NCBI GenBank assembly: GCA_020630495.1
Contig: JAHDBH010000008.1
Span: forward strand, 1-63,777
Source of the DNA: Saprospiraceae bacterium
GTDB lineage: Bacteria; Bacteroidota; Bacteroidia; Chitinophagales; Saprospiraceae
Direction of reading: 5' to 3'
DNA length: 63,777 nt
In this document: positions 44,480 to 53,167 of the stretch, in pieces
Layout: every line of letters begins with the position of its first letter
Numbering within the stretch: position 1 is the first letter of the stretch
Notes under the pieces: generated by a model
Told to the model about the DNA's origin: nothing
The model's database searches: none
The model's input: only the letters and a program-made list of their open reading frames with translations
Program-made: the position numbers and the translations under genes

Positions 44480-45396
44480 AGTTCTGCCAAGTACGTAGAG
44501 TGCCGAAGGCTATGAAAATTACATTGCGTATACGTCTCTAGCTCATCGATCATCTTTTGAGAGTAATCAAGGAGCTTAGACTGCACTAAATCACTTACGA
44601 TAAAATCATCATTTCGGGAGCTCTGATTCCATGACCGCACCCTATCTCCCAGATACTTGCGCGACGACTGCGGCAAGAGTCGCTGTAAGGGTACATTTTT
44701 TTTCCACCATCCTATGCGACCTTCTTTGGACTGAAACATCTTGTTGATCCACGGGGCGCGTGCTCGTCTGCTTTGATTGATGTGGGTGTCATAAGGACCA
44801 AAGGCCTCTGCCGATATATCCAAATGAAGAGCTAGTTGCTCTATTACGTATGCCAGACGAGTCTTGAGATCTGGCTGTGCTATCAGTAGTAATTGCTCGG
44901 CATCGATATACTCGTAGACCTGTCGTAGGAGTTGAGCGTAATTACCCTGGCCCAGATATCTAGCATAATGCCGCTGTGATCTATCTATCAAGCTCAGAGA
45001 TTCATCATCAAGTGCTTCGGTAAAACTTCGCTCTTCTATGCCGAGCTCTTGAAAATATCTATAAGCACTGATTGCTCGGTCTGCAGGATTGCGCAGCACT
45101 ATCACGTAGCGCGCCTCTGGAAATCGCTGACTGATTCGCTCCATGGCCCTGCGGCTCCAGCCATAGTTCACGGCAGCATGTAGTGATACGGTATGTGATG
45201 CATCTGTGCCATACCACTTAAGCATCTGTTCACCCCCATCTCTCCACAGTTGCTCATCAGAGAAATAGTGATAATCCTTGGCAACCAGAGGACTGTAGAT
45301 ACCCTCATGCCGTGCAAGCCATCTCTCCAAACTCGTGCTTCCGCACTTCTGTACGCCTAGTAGAAACGCATCGATATGTAGCTCTGCCTTAGCCAT
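44476..45396 (-). CDS. PAPS-dependent carbohydrate sulfotransferase
   Basis: 306 residues. The 5'-phosphosulfate loop is LGVQKCGSTSLERWL near 12-26, and the 3'-phosphate site is YVIVLRNPADRAISAYRYF near 96-114, both typical of the P-loop sulfotransferase family. It would move sulfate from PAPS to a sugar hydroxyl. The cysD, cysN and cysC genes of the same locus make PAPS. First gene of the leftward pair with the GT4 gene; a TAGCTTTG promoter box lies 15 nt before its ATG. Confidence 0.88.
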   Translation of the reverse strand: MAKAELHIDAFLLGVQKCGSTSLERWLARHEGIYSPLVAKDYHYFSDEQLWRDGGEQMLKWYGTDASHTVSLHAAVNYGWSRRAMERISQRFPEARYVIVLRNPADRAISAYRYFQELGIEERSFTEALDDESLSLIDRSQRHYARYLGQGNYAQLLRQVYEYIDAEQLLLIAQPDLKTRLAYVIEQLALHLDISAEAFGPYDTHINQSRRARAPWINKMFQSKEGRIGWWKKNVPLQRLLPQSSRKYLGDRVRSWNQSSRNDDFIVSDLVQSKLLDYSQKMIDELETYTQCNFHSLRHSTYLAEL

Positions 45397-45410
45397 GACT
45401 TACTCATCCG

Positions 45411-45418
45411 CAAAGCTA
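45411..45418 (-). promoter_or_regulatory. Candidate -7 box of the sulfotransferase gene (TAGCTTTG)
   Basis: Exact TAnnTTTG on the minus strand, left half of a perfect 10-bp inverted repeat GCAAAGCTAC / GTAGCTTTGC (45410-45419 and 45443-45452). Confidence 0.5.
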
Positions 45419-45443
45419 CCATCTGCCGATAGTCTCAGAGAAG

Positions 45444-45451
45444 TAGCTTTG
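45444..45451 (+). promoter_or_regulatory. Candidate -7 box of the methyltransferase gene (TAGCTTTG)
   Basis: Exact TAnnTTTG on the plus strand, right half of the same 10-bp inverted repeat, 43 nt upstream of the ATG. Confidence 0.5.
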
Positions 45452-45493
45452 CACGATAGTGCAGTGAATATATAGACTTGCTGCATCACTACT

Positions 45494-46258
45494 ATGCCAA
45501 GGGACACACACACGGACCAAGTAGAGAACTACTTTGATACCATTGCCACAGATTATCATAGACGATATACTGATCAAGGAAGCTATCTCAGCTATTTCTT
45601 CACTGAGCGCTTGTATCTCGCTGCACGTGATCTACCACTCGACGACAAAGACATACTTGATATAGGAGCTGGTACGGGAAACCTATATGATTATATCACG
45701 AAGCATTTCTCCCCTAGTTGCTATCATGCCACCGATATCTCAGCTGCGATGCTCGCACAGAGCAATATACCTGAGTCATCTCGCTACGTAGGAGTGCTAG
45801 AGAGTATATCTGGATTACTACCATCGTACGACTACATTTTTTGCCTTGGTGTGACCACATATATGGATCAAGCCTCAGTGGATCAACTGATGGCCTATTG
45901 CTCTGAGCGATTACATCCTGGAGGCCTATTGATCATTTCATTTACCAATCGCCAAGGCTTAGATCATAAAATAAGATCGCTTCTGCGCCCTATGATACAA
46001 TTACTTGGTAAACGTGATAAACTCCTCGGTCAGAATTTTAGCGTCTACAGTGCTCGAAAAGGGAATGTCATAGAAAGGCATACAGATCAATATCACGTCA
46101 GACAAGCACACGATCTCAATCTTTCTATTACTGGATGGAGCAGAATATTTCCTAAGCAATCTACTCGGCTGGCAATGACACTTCAAAAAAAATTGACAAA
46201 CAAATTTCTACGAAAAATTCTGAGCAGTGATTTTCTTCTCAAACTAGAAAAGAAATAA
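45494..46258 (+). CDS. SAM-dependent class I methyltransferase
   Basis: 254 residues. Motif I is DILDIGAGTGNL near 54-65; YHATDISAAML and the YDYIFCLGVTTYM strand follow the class I Rossmann order. The C-terminal 70 residues are basic. Target unknown; the location suggests methylation of a sugar or lipid carrier intermediate. It stands alone on the plus strand within the leftward locus and shares a mirrored promoter region with the sulfotransferase gene. Confidence 0.85.
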   Translation: MPRDTHTDQVENYFDTIATDYHRRYTDQGSYLSYFFTERLYLAARDLPLDDKDILDIGAGTGNLYDYITKHFSPSCYHATDISAAMLAQSNIPESSRYVGVLESISGLLPSYDYIFCLGVTTYMDQASVDQLMAYCSERLHPGGLLIISFTNRQGLDHKIRSLLRPMIQLLGKRDKLLGQNFSVYSARKGNVIERHTDQYHVRQAHDLNLSITGWSRIFPKQSTRLAMTLQKKLTNKFLRKILSSDFLLKLEKK

Positions 46259-46267
46259 GTACACATG

Positions 46268-47524
46268 TTAGAAGCTCTCAGGCTTTCGCCAAAAAGTCGT
46301 TGCACGCTCGTGGGCGACGTCTAAGGCACTCCGCTCTATGCCCTTCACAGGATTTTTTATCTTGTCCCGCACGTAGGTGACACAAGCGTCGATATTTTTC
46401 TCTCTATCAGTACACTGAAAATCATGATAGGAAAGAAGTGAAGCTAGCTCGTCTGAGATATTACCCCTGCTGATACTAAGAATAGGAAGTCCTGCCGCGA
46501 AATAATCCCAAATCTTATATCCTAAGATACCAGAAATATCGTCATCAGACCAGTCCAAATAAAGCAACAAATCCGATGCTCTAATACACTCTAGACTCTC
46601 GACATAGGGAAGTATGTCACTTGACTCTGATATATCGGATAAGCCCGCTCTTTGCACAGCCGCATTCCATATACCAGCATCTATTCCTAGATAGCGCAAT
46701 ACTATCCTAGTCCGCGTGGAAGGATCGTCTACAATCAGTCGATTTATGACTCGTAGATAAAAATCAAGAGCCCTAGGTCCATATAGTGAACCAGCATAAC
46801 ACATAATAAATTTTGTGCCAGATTCTGCTGGTGTAGTCAACGCAGGGCGATGCCTGGTACTATGCCAAGATCCAGAGTAAAGTACAGATTGTCTGTCACC
46901 TGCAATAAATGCATAATACTTAGAGAGACCAACTGTCGAAAAAGTCACATAATCCGCCGCTGCACATAATCTCGTCATGTACTCCTGCCTATGTGATGTC
47001 AATCTGGCATAACTCCTTGGATAATCTCTGAAGTCACAAATCCAGAACACATCTGGCTTCATGGCTTTAATCGTAGAAGCGACTTCTATATCTTGCAGCG
47101 GCTGATAAGAACAATAGAGATACTTGACATGATACTTTTCATCCACCAAGGCAAATTCATCAAGGCATCTGCTCTTATATCCTTTGCCTCCTACGCTCAA
47201 CCAACTGGAGAGCCATGGCCTCATCTCCATCCATGAAGACATGCTTCGTACTGCTGACTGAAAAAGAGAACTGCTGAGAACCTTGCGCCACGAGGAATTG
47301 ATACCGCTCTTCAGGTCTGTATTTTCTATGAGCCTGACTTCCTCTTTTCGACTATTATCATACTGCTTGTCCCTATAGAGTCCACGCCTTGGCGTCAACA
47401 CTATAGACTTTCGATAAAGAGCATTATGCAAGACTGCTTCGTGATTTCGCAAGCAGCCTACCCCACCGTCAGGCGGGTATCGATAAGAAATAAAAAGCGC
47501 TACCTCTGGCTTAGATCTTTTCAC
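46268..47524 (-). CDS. GT-B glycosyltransferase
   Basis: 418 residues. The opening YRYPPDGGVGCLRNHEAV and the donor-site stretch FIMCYAGSLYGPRALDFYL followed by LLLYLDWSDDDISGILGYKIWDYFAAGLPILSISRG are typical of GT4-like enzymes acting on WbuB-type or colanic-acid-like glycans. Start is a GTG at 47524 overlapping the manC stop by 4 nt (GTGA). The last codons include mini-hairpin copy 11. Confidence 0.8.
   Translation of the reverse strand: MKRSKPEVALFISYRYPPDGGVGCLRNHEAVLHNALYRKSIVLTPRRGLYRDKQYDNSRKEEVRLIENTDLKSGINSSWRKVLSSSLFQSAVRSMSSWMEMRPWLSSWLSVGGKGYKSRCLDEFALVDEKYHVKYLYCSYQPLQDIEVASTIKAMKPDVFWICDFRDYPRSYARLTSHRQEYMTRLCAAADYVTFSTVGLSKYYAFIAGDRQSVLYSGSWHSTRHRPALTTPAESGTKFIMCYAGSLYGPRALDFYLRVINRLIVDDPSTRTRIVLRYLGIDAGIWNAAVQRAGLSDISESSDILPYVESLECIRASDLLLYLDWSDDDISGILGYKIWDYFAAGLPILSISRGNISDELASLLSYHDFQCTDREKNIDACVTYVRDKIKNPVKGIERSALDVAHERATTFWRKPESF
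46280..46296 (-). repeat. GAAA mini-hairpin element, copy 11
   Basis: On the minus strand CTTTT then TGGC-GAAA-GCCT: three paired bases, with the outer T-T unpaired. Near the 3' end of the GT-B gene on its coding strand. Confidence 0.65.
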
Positions 47525-48585
47525 AGAAGTGTAGGATCATAATCATCAAGCTGATTGATGATGCTTTTAATCTCTTGGTCCTTATCCTTAGGTAATATCA
47601 TGAGCACATCGTCCATGTCTACGATATTATAGTTGCGCAGACCCGAGACTACTATAGGCTTACCCGACTGAGAATAAATCAATAAGTTCTCTGTGTCACT
47701 GAGTAGCGGAGTATTATTCACACTTACTGTGCTTCCATCTGGCTGTAAGAGATCGTGCAAGCTATTCCAGGTGCCAAGATCAGACCATTCAGGATCTACA
47801 GGTATGACATAGACGCTCTGTGCGTGCTCTAATATGGCGTAGTCCACGGAGACTGCACGTATATCAGCGTAGCAAGACCGTATGGTGTCGGCATCAGTAT
47901 TGCCGTCGCCTATGGGTTTCAAATTATCATATATATCCGTAGCATACACCTCGTAGGCTTTAATCAATGTAGAGACGCTCCAGATGAATATGCCACTATT
48001 CCATAGATACTTCCCACTGTCAAGATATCCTTTTGCCGTATGGAGATCAGGCTTTTCTACAAATTCTAGGACCTCACTCGGCTCTAGGGGAGCGGTAGAA
48101 GCTGCATGAATATAGCCATATCCTGTAGCTGGGTAAAGCGGCTTTAATCCTAGTGTGACGATGTGTTCTGAGGAAGCAGCTATGTCATATGCTGAGAGAA
48201 TTGCCCTATTCAGTAAGTCCGGTTTACCTATGATATGATCAGCACTGCAAGTGAGGATCGTAGCCTCAGGATCTCTAGCAGCGATGACCATAGCACTCAG
48301 TAGCACGCAGGGTGCAGTATTCTTTTTAGCTGGCTCGCCGATAAAATTATCTGACGGAATCTCTGGCAATTGCTCCTGAGTAATATCTCTATATCTCTCA
48401 TCAGCTACCACATATATGTGCTCCGATGGCATGATATCTATGATGCGATCATAGGTCATCTGTATGAGCGTCCTACCAGAGCCCGTGACGTCCAGAAATT
48501 GCTTCGGCTTATCCACCCTACTAGCCGGCCAAAATCTGGTACCTGATCCACCTGCCATGATGACCGCGTATAATGATTTGCTCAT
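47521..48585 (-). CDS. manC: Mannose-1-phosphate guanylyltransferase
   Basis: 354 residues. The nucleotidyltransferase signature is YAVIMAGGSGTRFWPASR...PKQFL at the N-terminus, with FVEKPDLHTAKGYLDSGKYLWNSGIF in the middle. It makes GDP-mannose from GTP and mannose-1-phosphate. It lacks the C-terminal phosphomannose isomerase domain found in bifunctional forms, as usual in Bacteroidota. GDP-mannose could feed this locus or lipid glycosylation. It overlaps both neighbours by 4 nt, so an operon is likely. Confidence 0.93.
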   Translation of the reverse strand: MSKSLYAVIMAGGSGTRFWPASRVDKPKQFLDVTGSGRTLIQMTYDRIIDIMPSEHIYVVADERYRDITQEQLPEIPSDNFIGEPAKKNTAPCVLLSAMVIAARDPEATILTCSADHIIGKPDLLNRAILSAYDIAASSEHIVTLGLKPLYPATGYGYIHAASTAPLEPSEVLEFVEKPDLHTAKGYLDSGKYLWNSGIFIWSVSTLIKAYEVYATDIYDNLKPIGDGNTDADTIRSCYADIRAVSVDYAILEHAQSVYVIPVDPEWSDLGTWNSLHDLLQPDGSTVSVNNTPLLSDTENLLIYSQSGKPIVVSGLRNYNIVDMDDVLMILPKDKDQEIKSIINQLDDYDPTLL

Positions 48586-49697
48586 TGAATTAATTCTTTC
48601 ACCATTGTTAAATATGCACCATCCACGATGCGAATATCGTATTTCTTCACCGCCTTATCTCGCGCAGCTACACCCATAGCGCGTCGCTGATCAGGTGTCA
48701 ATCTCACATACTGCATTAGAGCACCATCCAGCTCCTCCTGTGACTGCGGCTCTAAGAGCAATCCATCGACACCGTGCTCTATCACGTCTCTACATCCAGC
48801 TACCGTAGTAGTAATCACAGGCAAACCCACTGCCATTGCCTCTAAAATCGCTCTTGGTAAGCCCTCATTATAGTATGTAGGAAAGATAAACACGTCATTC
48901 TCTGAGAGCAAGTCTTTGACATCACTCCTATGCCCCAAGACTTCTATGCACTCGGTAGACTTGAGTAATTCTAGCTCTTGTGAGGTAATGCTTGTAGCAT
49001 TTCCCATATCCAGACCACCTACTATCTGTAGTCTGATAGGTAAGTGATTGCATTTCATAAATGCCTCTTGCAGCATCATCACACCTTTGCTTCTGAGTAA
49101 GCGACCCACATAGATAAATTTAATTATCGCATCATCACCTTTCTGGATCGGTCTATAGTGCTCTGTATCGATGCCCGATCCCTCTATGAGTCCCGACTGG
49201 CTATCACGGATGATCCTATCTTCCAGAAATCTTTTGCGATCGCTTTGGTTCTGAAAAATTACTCTATCAGCTCGCTTAAATGAGACTTTATATAAAGACG
49301 AAAGAAACAACGACAAGAGTCCCTTGCGAGAAAATCCATCACCCAAGCCATTGACAACTAATATAGTAGACGTCCTGGCAGCTACACTCAGCTGCGTATA
49401 GATATTTGCTTTGGTCGTGTGACTGATGACACAGTCGGGTAATATAACTTTCCAGACTTCTCTGAGCTCTCTGAGGTATTGCAGCTCCCTGAGTGGTCTC
49501 TTGATACCCCGCTCTATGCTGCTGATGATCCTGACCTCGTAGTCCCATTGGCTAAGTCTCTCAGAATATTCATCCTCTGGTGCTACAAGAACCACCTTGT
49601 ATCCATGGCTGGTCAATAATGTGCAGAGATGAGCTTTATAATTATATAAATACCATGAAGAATTTGCTGTGAGAGCTACAATCGGTCTAGACGCCAT
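48582..49697 (-). CDS. GT4-type glycosyltransferase
   Basis: 371 residues. ALTANSSWYLYNYKAHLC at the N-terminus and the E-x7-E stretch PTYYNEGLPRAILEAMAVGLPVITT are typical of GT4 enzymes related to N-acetylgalactosaminyl or rhamnosyl transferases of colanic-type clusters. Donor: FIYVGRLLRSKGV. It overlaps the epimerase gene by 11 nt and manC by 4 nt. Confidence 0.9.
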   Translation of the reverse strand: MASRPIVALTANSSWYLYNYKAHLCTLLTSHGYKVVLVAPEDEYSERLSQWDYEVRIISSIERGIKRPLRELQYLRELREVWKVILPDCVISHTTKANIYTQLSVAARTSTILVVNGLGDGFSRKGLLSLFLSSLYKVSFKRADRVIFQNQSDRKRFLEDRIIRDSQSGLIEGSGIDTEHYRPIQKGDDAIIKFIYVGRLLRSKGVMMLQEAFMKCNHLPIRLQIVGGLDMGNATSITSQELELLKSTECIEVLGHRSDVKDLLSENDVFIFPTYYNEGLPRAILEAMAVGLPVITTTVAGCRDVIEHGVDGLLLEPQSQEELDGALMQYVRLTPDQRRAMGVAARDKAVKKYDIRIVDGAYLTMVKELIQ

Positions 49698-50682
49698 AGT
49701 AAGATTTATACCATGTTACAAATCTATCTACACCCTCCTGCAGGCCTACGGACGTCTGTGGCCCCAGTAAATCTAGGGTTTCCGTAATATCTGCATAGGT
49801 TTCTATCATATCGCCTGCTTGCAATTCTCGATAGATTATATCTGCTTTTTTTCCTAATGATTTTTCTATCGCGCGCACGTAATCTCCTAGTTCCACAGCT
49901 CTGCCAGCACCCACATTGAGTATTCTGTAAGGCAATTTCTCTAATGAGGGCTGCGCCAAGAGTTGCTCTACCATGCGCACTACGTCACCTACATAGGTGA
50001 AGTCCCTGCGCATGCGACCGTGATTAAATACTTCTATAGAACGATCCTGTGTCATTGCCTCGACGAATAAGTGCAATGCCATATCTGGCCGCGTCCATGG
50101 ACCATAACTCGTAAAAAAACGGAGGCCCGTACAAGGGAGCTGAAACAAGTGACTATAGACATGTGCCTGCAACTCATTACATTTCTTAGTGGCTCCGTAG
50201 GTGGAGACTGGATGATCAACACTGTCAGAAATCTTGTATGGTACCTTTCTATTACCACCGTATACACTGCTACTACTAGCGTAGATGAGATGCTTACAAT
50301 CTATCTGTCTACATATCTCAAGGATACAAGCAAATCCTTTGATATTATTTTCGATATAGATGTCTGGATGATCTATGCTATATCTCACTCCAGCTTGCGC
50401 CGCCAAATGAACCACGTGGGTGATTCGTCTCTCCTCCATTACCTCAGCAAGTGCCTGCTGATCAGTAATATTGAGTACATAGCTGTGATGATTTCCCATC
50501 TCGCTGACTGGGCCACTGCTATGATCAAATCCTAAATCACTCAGTCTATCAATCTTTAGCTGTGGAGAATAATAATCAGTGAGGGCATCTACTCCAGTGA
50601 CAGAAATATCCTTTCTAGCCAATAAGTTCTTTACAAGGTGATATCCTATAAATCCAGCATGTCCAGTGATCAGTACATTCAT
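49687..50682 (-). CDS. NAD-dependent nucleotide-sugar epimerase, UDP-glucuronate 4-epimerase type
   Basis: 331 residues, extended SDR fold. NAD loop GHAGFIG at 7-13, the Ser in YASSSSVYG, and the catalytic Tyr/Lys in STYGATKKCNE. GLRFFTSYGPWTRPDMALHLF is typical of UDP-glucuronate 4-epimerases. Together with ugd (UDP-glucose dehydrogenase) at 56 kb it could give UDP-galacturonate. The exact substrate is inferred. One nt separates it from the deacetylase gene. Confidence 0.88.
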   Translation of the reverse strand: MNVLITGHAGFIGYHLVKNLLARKDISVTGVDALTDYYSPQLKIDRLSDLGFDHSSGPVSEMGNHHSYVLNITDQQALAEVMEERRITHVVHLAAQAGVRYSIDHPDIYIENNIKGFACILEICRQIDCKHLIYASSSSVYGGNRKVPYKISDSVDHPVSTYGATKKCNELQAHVYSHLFQLPCTGLRFFTSYGPWTRPDMALHLFVEAMTQDRSIEVFNHGRMRRDFTYVGDVVRMVEQLLAQPSLEKLPYRILNVGAGRAVELGDYVRAIEKSLGKKADIIYRELQAGDMIETYADITETLDLLGPQTSVGLQEGVDRFVTWYKSYYGV

Positions 50683-50683
50683 A

Positions 50684-52060
50684 TCACGCTGCGTGCTGTA
50701 AGATGAGAGTGAAATACTTTTGGTACTCCTTCCATTCTGGATGATTAAATGAACTATTATGCCAGAGCATCACAAAGTTACCTGATACTACCTTAGTCCT
50801 TTTAATGATGAGCTGTATCTGCTCGTACACAGTACTGGCTCCAGATGGATGCAAGTGAAAATTCTGATCCATAAACAGGAGTGGACGCTCATATACTGTG
50901 CTCGCACGTCTCTGGAGAGAATTCCAGAGAGGAAATATCACAGAAGTCCCACATCTATAGCCAGGATATTTCCTGAAGTGAAGACTGCTGTCAATCTTGA
51001 TATTGACCTGCTCAAGTGCCTCTATGGTATCAGGAGCTATCCACTGTAGAAAATGCTGTCTAGACTCATGGACATCCATATCTAGCACATTCCTGAGATC
51101 GGTAACCTCCTGACTTAACTGCGCAGGATCTCTATAAGTGCTTAAGCTAGGATGGACACCTATCACTGCATCCTGAGCGCCCAGCATTTCCATTTCCTTC
51201 TGGATAATGTCGTCGGATATATGATAACTCGCCCCAGAATTTTTTTTCTTGCACGGGATATAATAGTAGATTGACGTAGCACCACGTGCTCTGTCTTCCT
51301 CAAGCATATATCTATCAGTGTCCCACGGATCATCAGTACCTCGAATGGCGTGTGAGATTCCACGAGTAAGGGTCCACCATGCATAGGCTATATTCTTCCT
51401 ATGTATCAAATCACCCAGAGCTACGCTAAGAAATGACCATGAATTTCTAAAATATCTATGGATATCGACGTCATGGGTGGATACAAGCTCATACTGGCGC
51501 ACAGTGTCAACTATGAGCCCGTGACGATCAAAAAGGCTACGCAAGTACAACTCACAGTAATCAACTATGGGATATAGATGAATCGACTGCTTCACGAGAA
51601 ATGAGTTCTCATCTATAAATCGGTCATATCTATCTCTCGTATAATTGAGCGACTCTTCCCAGCGCGATAGGCAGAAAAATAAAACTCCTACGAGATCCCA
51701 GATTAATACCTCGTCTGTCGAATAAGTAAACTCCGCATCAGCATAAAAGACTGGAAACCTTTCTCCTTGCCACTCCTCATCATTCTCAATCCACAAAATA
51801 TCCTGAGGCAGATTATCCCGACAATATAAGCTGTCACTGTCTGTGGCAAAAAAGATATCTGGAAACGATATAGTCTTTCCCGAAGGGAGTACAATTATCG
51901 TATAGGGCTCAGACAAGTCTTCCAGAACGTAAGACAGCGACATTCTATCTCTCAAAAGAATATCAAAAATATATTGACGCTCTGACCTGTAAGAACGCGG
52001 ACAGCGAATAATTATCTGCGATTCTCCTTTATGGATATGCTCAGGAGAATGACTGGACAT
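50684..52060 (-). CDS. Polysaccharide deacetylase-like protein (DUF7033 type)
   Basis: 458 residues from the ATG at 52060. The second half has the NodB-like opening LVSTHDVDIHRYF, with a metal-site Asp and His, and later IGVHPSLSTYRD and LWHNSSF, matching deacetylases seen next to sulfotransferase and GT genes in Bacteroidota. The N-terminal half is the accessory domain often called DUF7033. It probably removes N- or O-acetyl groups from the polymer. The frame also has a TTG at 52078; 52060 was taken. It overlaps the DegT gene by 20 nt. Confidence 0.75.
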   Translation of the reverse strand: MSSHSPEHIHKGESQIIIRCPRSYRSERQYIFDILLRDRMSLSYVLEDLSEPYTIIVLPSGKTISFPDIFFATDSDSLYCRDNLPQDILWIENDEEWQGERFPVFYADAEFTYSTDEVLIWDLVGVLFFCLSRWEESLNYTRDRYDRFIDENSFLVKQSIHLYPIVDYCELYLRSLFDRHGLIVDTVRQYELVSTHDVDIHRYFRNSWSFLSVALGDLIHRKNIAYAWWTLTRGISHAIRGTDDPWDTDRYMLEEDRARGATSIYYYIPCKKKNSGASYHISDDIIQKEMEMLGAQDAVIGVHPSLSTYRDPAQLSQEVTDLRNVLDMDVHESRQHFLQWIAPDTIEALEQVNIKIDSSLHFRKYPGYRCGTSVIFPLWNSLQRRASTVYERPLLFMDQNFHLHPSGASTVYEQIQLIIKRTKVVSGNFVMLWHNSSFNHPEWKEYQKYFTLILQHAA

Positions 52061-53156
52061 GATTACATATGTGATCAATCATCTCTTGAGTCATCTCAGT
52101 ATGTATCGGGAGAGCAATGACTTCCTCGCACAGCGCCTCCGTCACAGGCAAGAAGTCTACATCTGAAAACTCTGCAAATGCTTTTTGCTTATACAGAGGA
52201 ACTGGATAATAGATATTGTGCGGAATTTCCTTTTCTTGTAAATGCTTAACCATGTCATCGCGTCTGCCGTCAGCGACTCTCATCACATACTGATGAAATA
52301 CGTGAGTAGAATGATCCGATCTATGCGGAGTGGTCAGGAGATCCATTTGTGCGAAAGCACTATCATAAGCGTCAGCTACCGCTCTACGGGCCTGATTGTA
52401 CTTATCAAGGTGCTTTAATTTAATCCTTAAGATCGCTGCCTGGATAGCGTCTAAGCGAGAATTTACTCCTATGCGATCATGGTAGTATCTACGGGATTGA
52501 CCATGATTAGCTATCATCTTGATCTTGGCATGTAGGTCCTCATCACTTGTCATGATAGCTCCTCCGTCGCCATAGCAGCCAAGATTTTTACTAGGAAAAA
52601 ACGACGTGCAACCTATATGTCCTATCGTGCCATAGGCATGGCTCTTCCCGCCACTGATCTGATGGGCACCGATTGCCTGAGCAGTATCCTCTATGACATG
52701 AATACCGTGCTCCCGCGCCATTTCCATGAGTGGCTCCATATCTACACCCTGCCCAAATAAATGCACAGGAACCACAGCTTTTACACCATCTTGGATAGCC
52801 TCACGAAAATGGTCGGCAGTCATATTATAGCTCATCGGGTCCGCGTCTACCATCACAGGGTGTAGTCCTAGTAGTGCAATTACCTCTGCGGTAGCCACAT
52901 AGGTGAATGCGGGCACGATGACTTTGTCTCCAGGTGCTAGGCCAAGTGCCATCAGAGCTATCTGGAGCGCATCCGTTCCATTAGCACATGGAGTGACATG
53001 CGTGCCCCCGAGATAACTTCCGAGCTCCTCCGCAAATCCCGTCACCTCTGGACCTCCAATGAATCGAGTAGACCTTACGACATCCAAAATTGCCTGATCT
53101 ATTTCGCTCTGTATTTTGTCATATTGGGACCGGAGGTCCACCATCTGTAAATTCAT
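52041..53156 (-). CDS. DegT/DnrJ/EryC1 aminotransferase
   Basis: 371 residues, PLP-dependent fold type I. Substrate loop PCANGTDALQIAL; EDTAQAIGA; PLP-lysine in SFFPSKNLGCYGDGGA. It transfers an amino group from glutamate to a keto-sugar nucleotide, giving an amino sugar for the glycan. No matching dehydratase is in the window. ATG at 53156, 11 nt after the cysN stop. It contains mini-hairpin copy 12. Confidence 0.92.
   Translation of the reverse strand: MNLQMVDLRSQYDKIQSEIDQAILDVVRSTRFIGGPEVTGFAEELGSYLGGTHVTPCANGTDALQIALMALGLAPGDKVIVPAFTYVATAEVIALLGLHPVMVDADPMSYNMTADHFREAIQDGVKAVVPVHLFGQGVDMEPLMEMAREHGIHVIEDTAQAIGAHQISGGKSHAYGTIGHIGCTSFFPSKNLGCYGDGGAIMTSDEDLHAKIKMIANHGQSRRYYHDRIGVNSRLDAIQAAILRIKLKHLDKYNQARRAVADAYDSAFAQMDLLTTPHRSDHSTHVFHQYVMRVADGRRDDMVKHLQEKEIPHNIYYPVPLYKQKAFAEFSDVDFLPVTEALCEEVIALPIHTEMTQEMIDHICNHVQSFS
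52344..52360 (+). repeat. GAAA mini-hairpin element, copy 12
   Basis: CATTT then GTGC-GAAA-GCAC. The stem differs from copies 7, 9 and 14 by one compensated base pair. In the DegT gene, opposite to its coding strand. Confidence 0.85.
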
Positions 53157-53167
53157 ATCTATATGAT

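Noticed and set aside
50071-50535. 154-codon frame antisense to the epimerase gene
   Set aside because: Shadow of a gene with clear SDR motifs.
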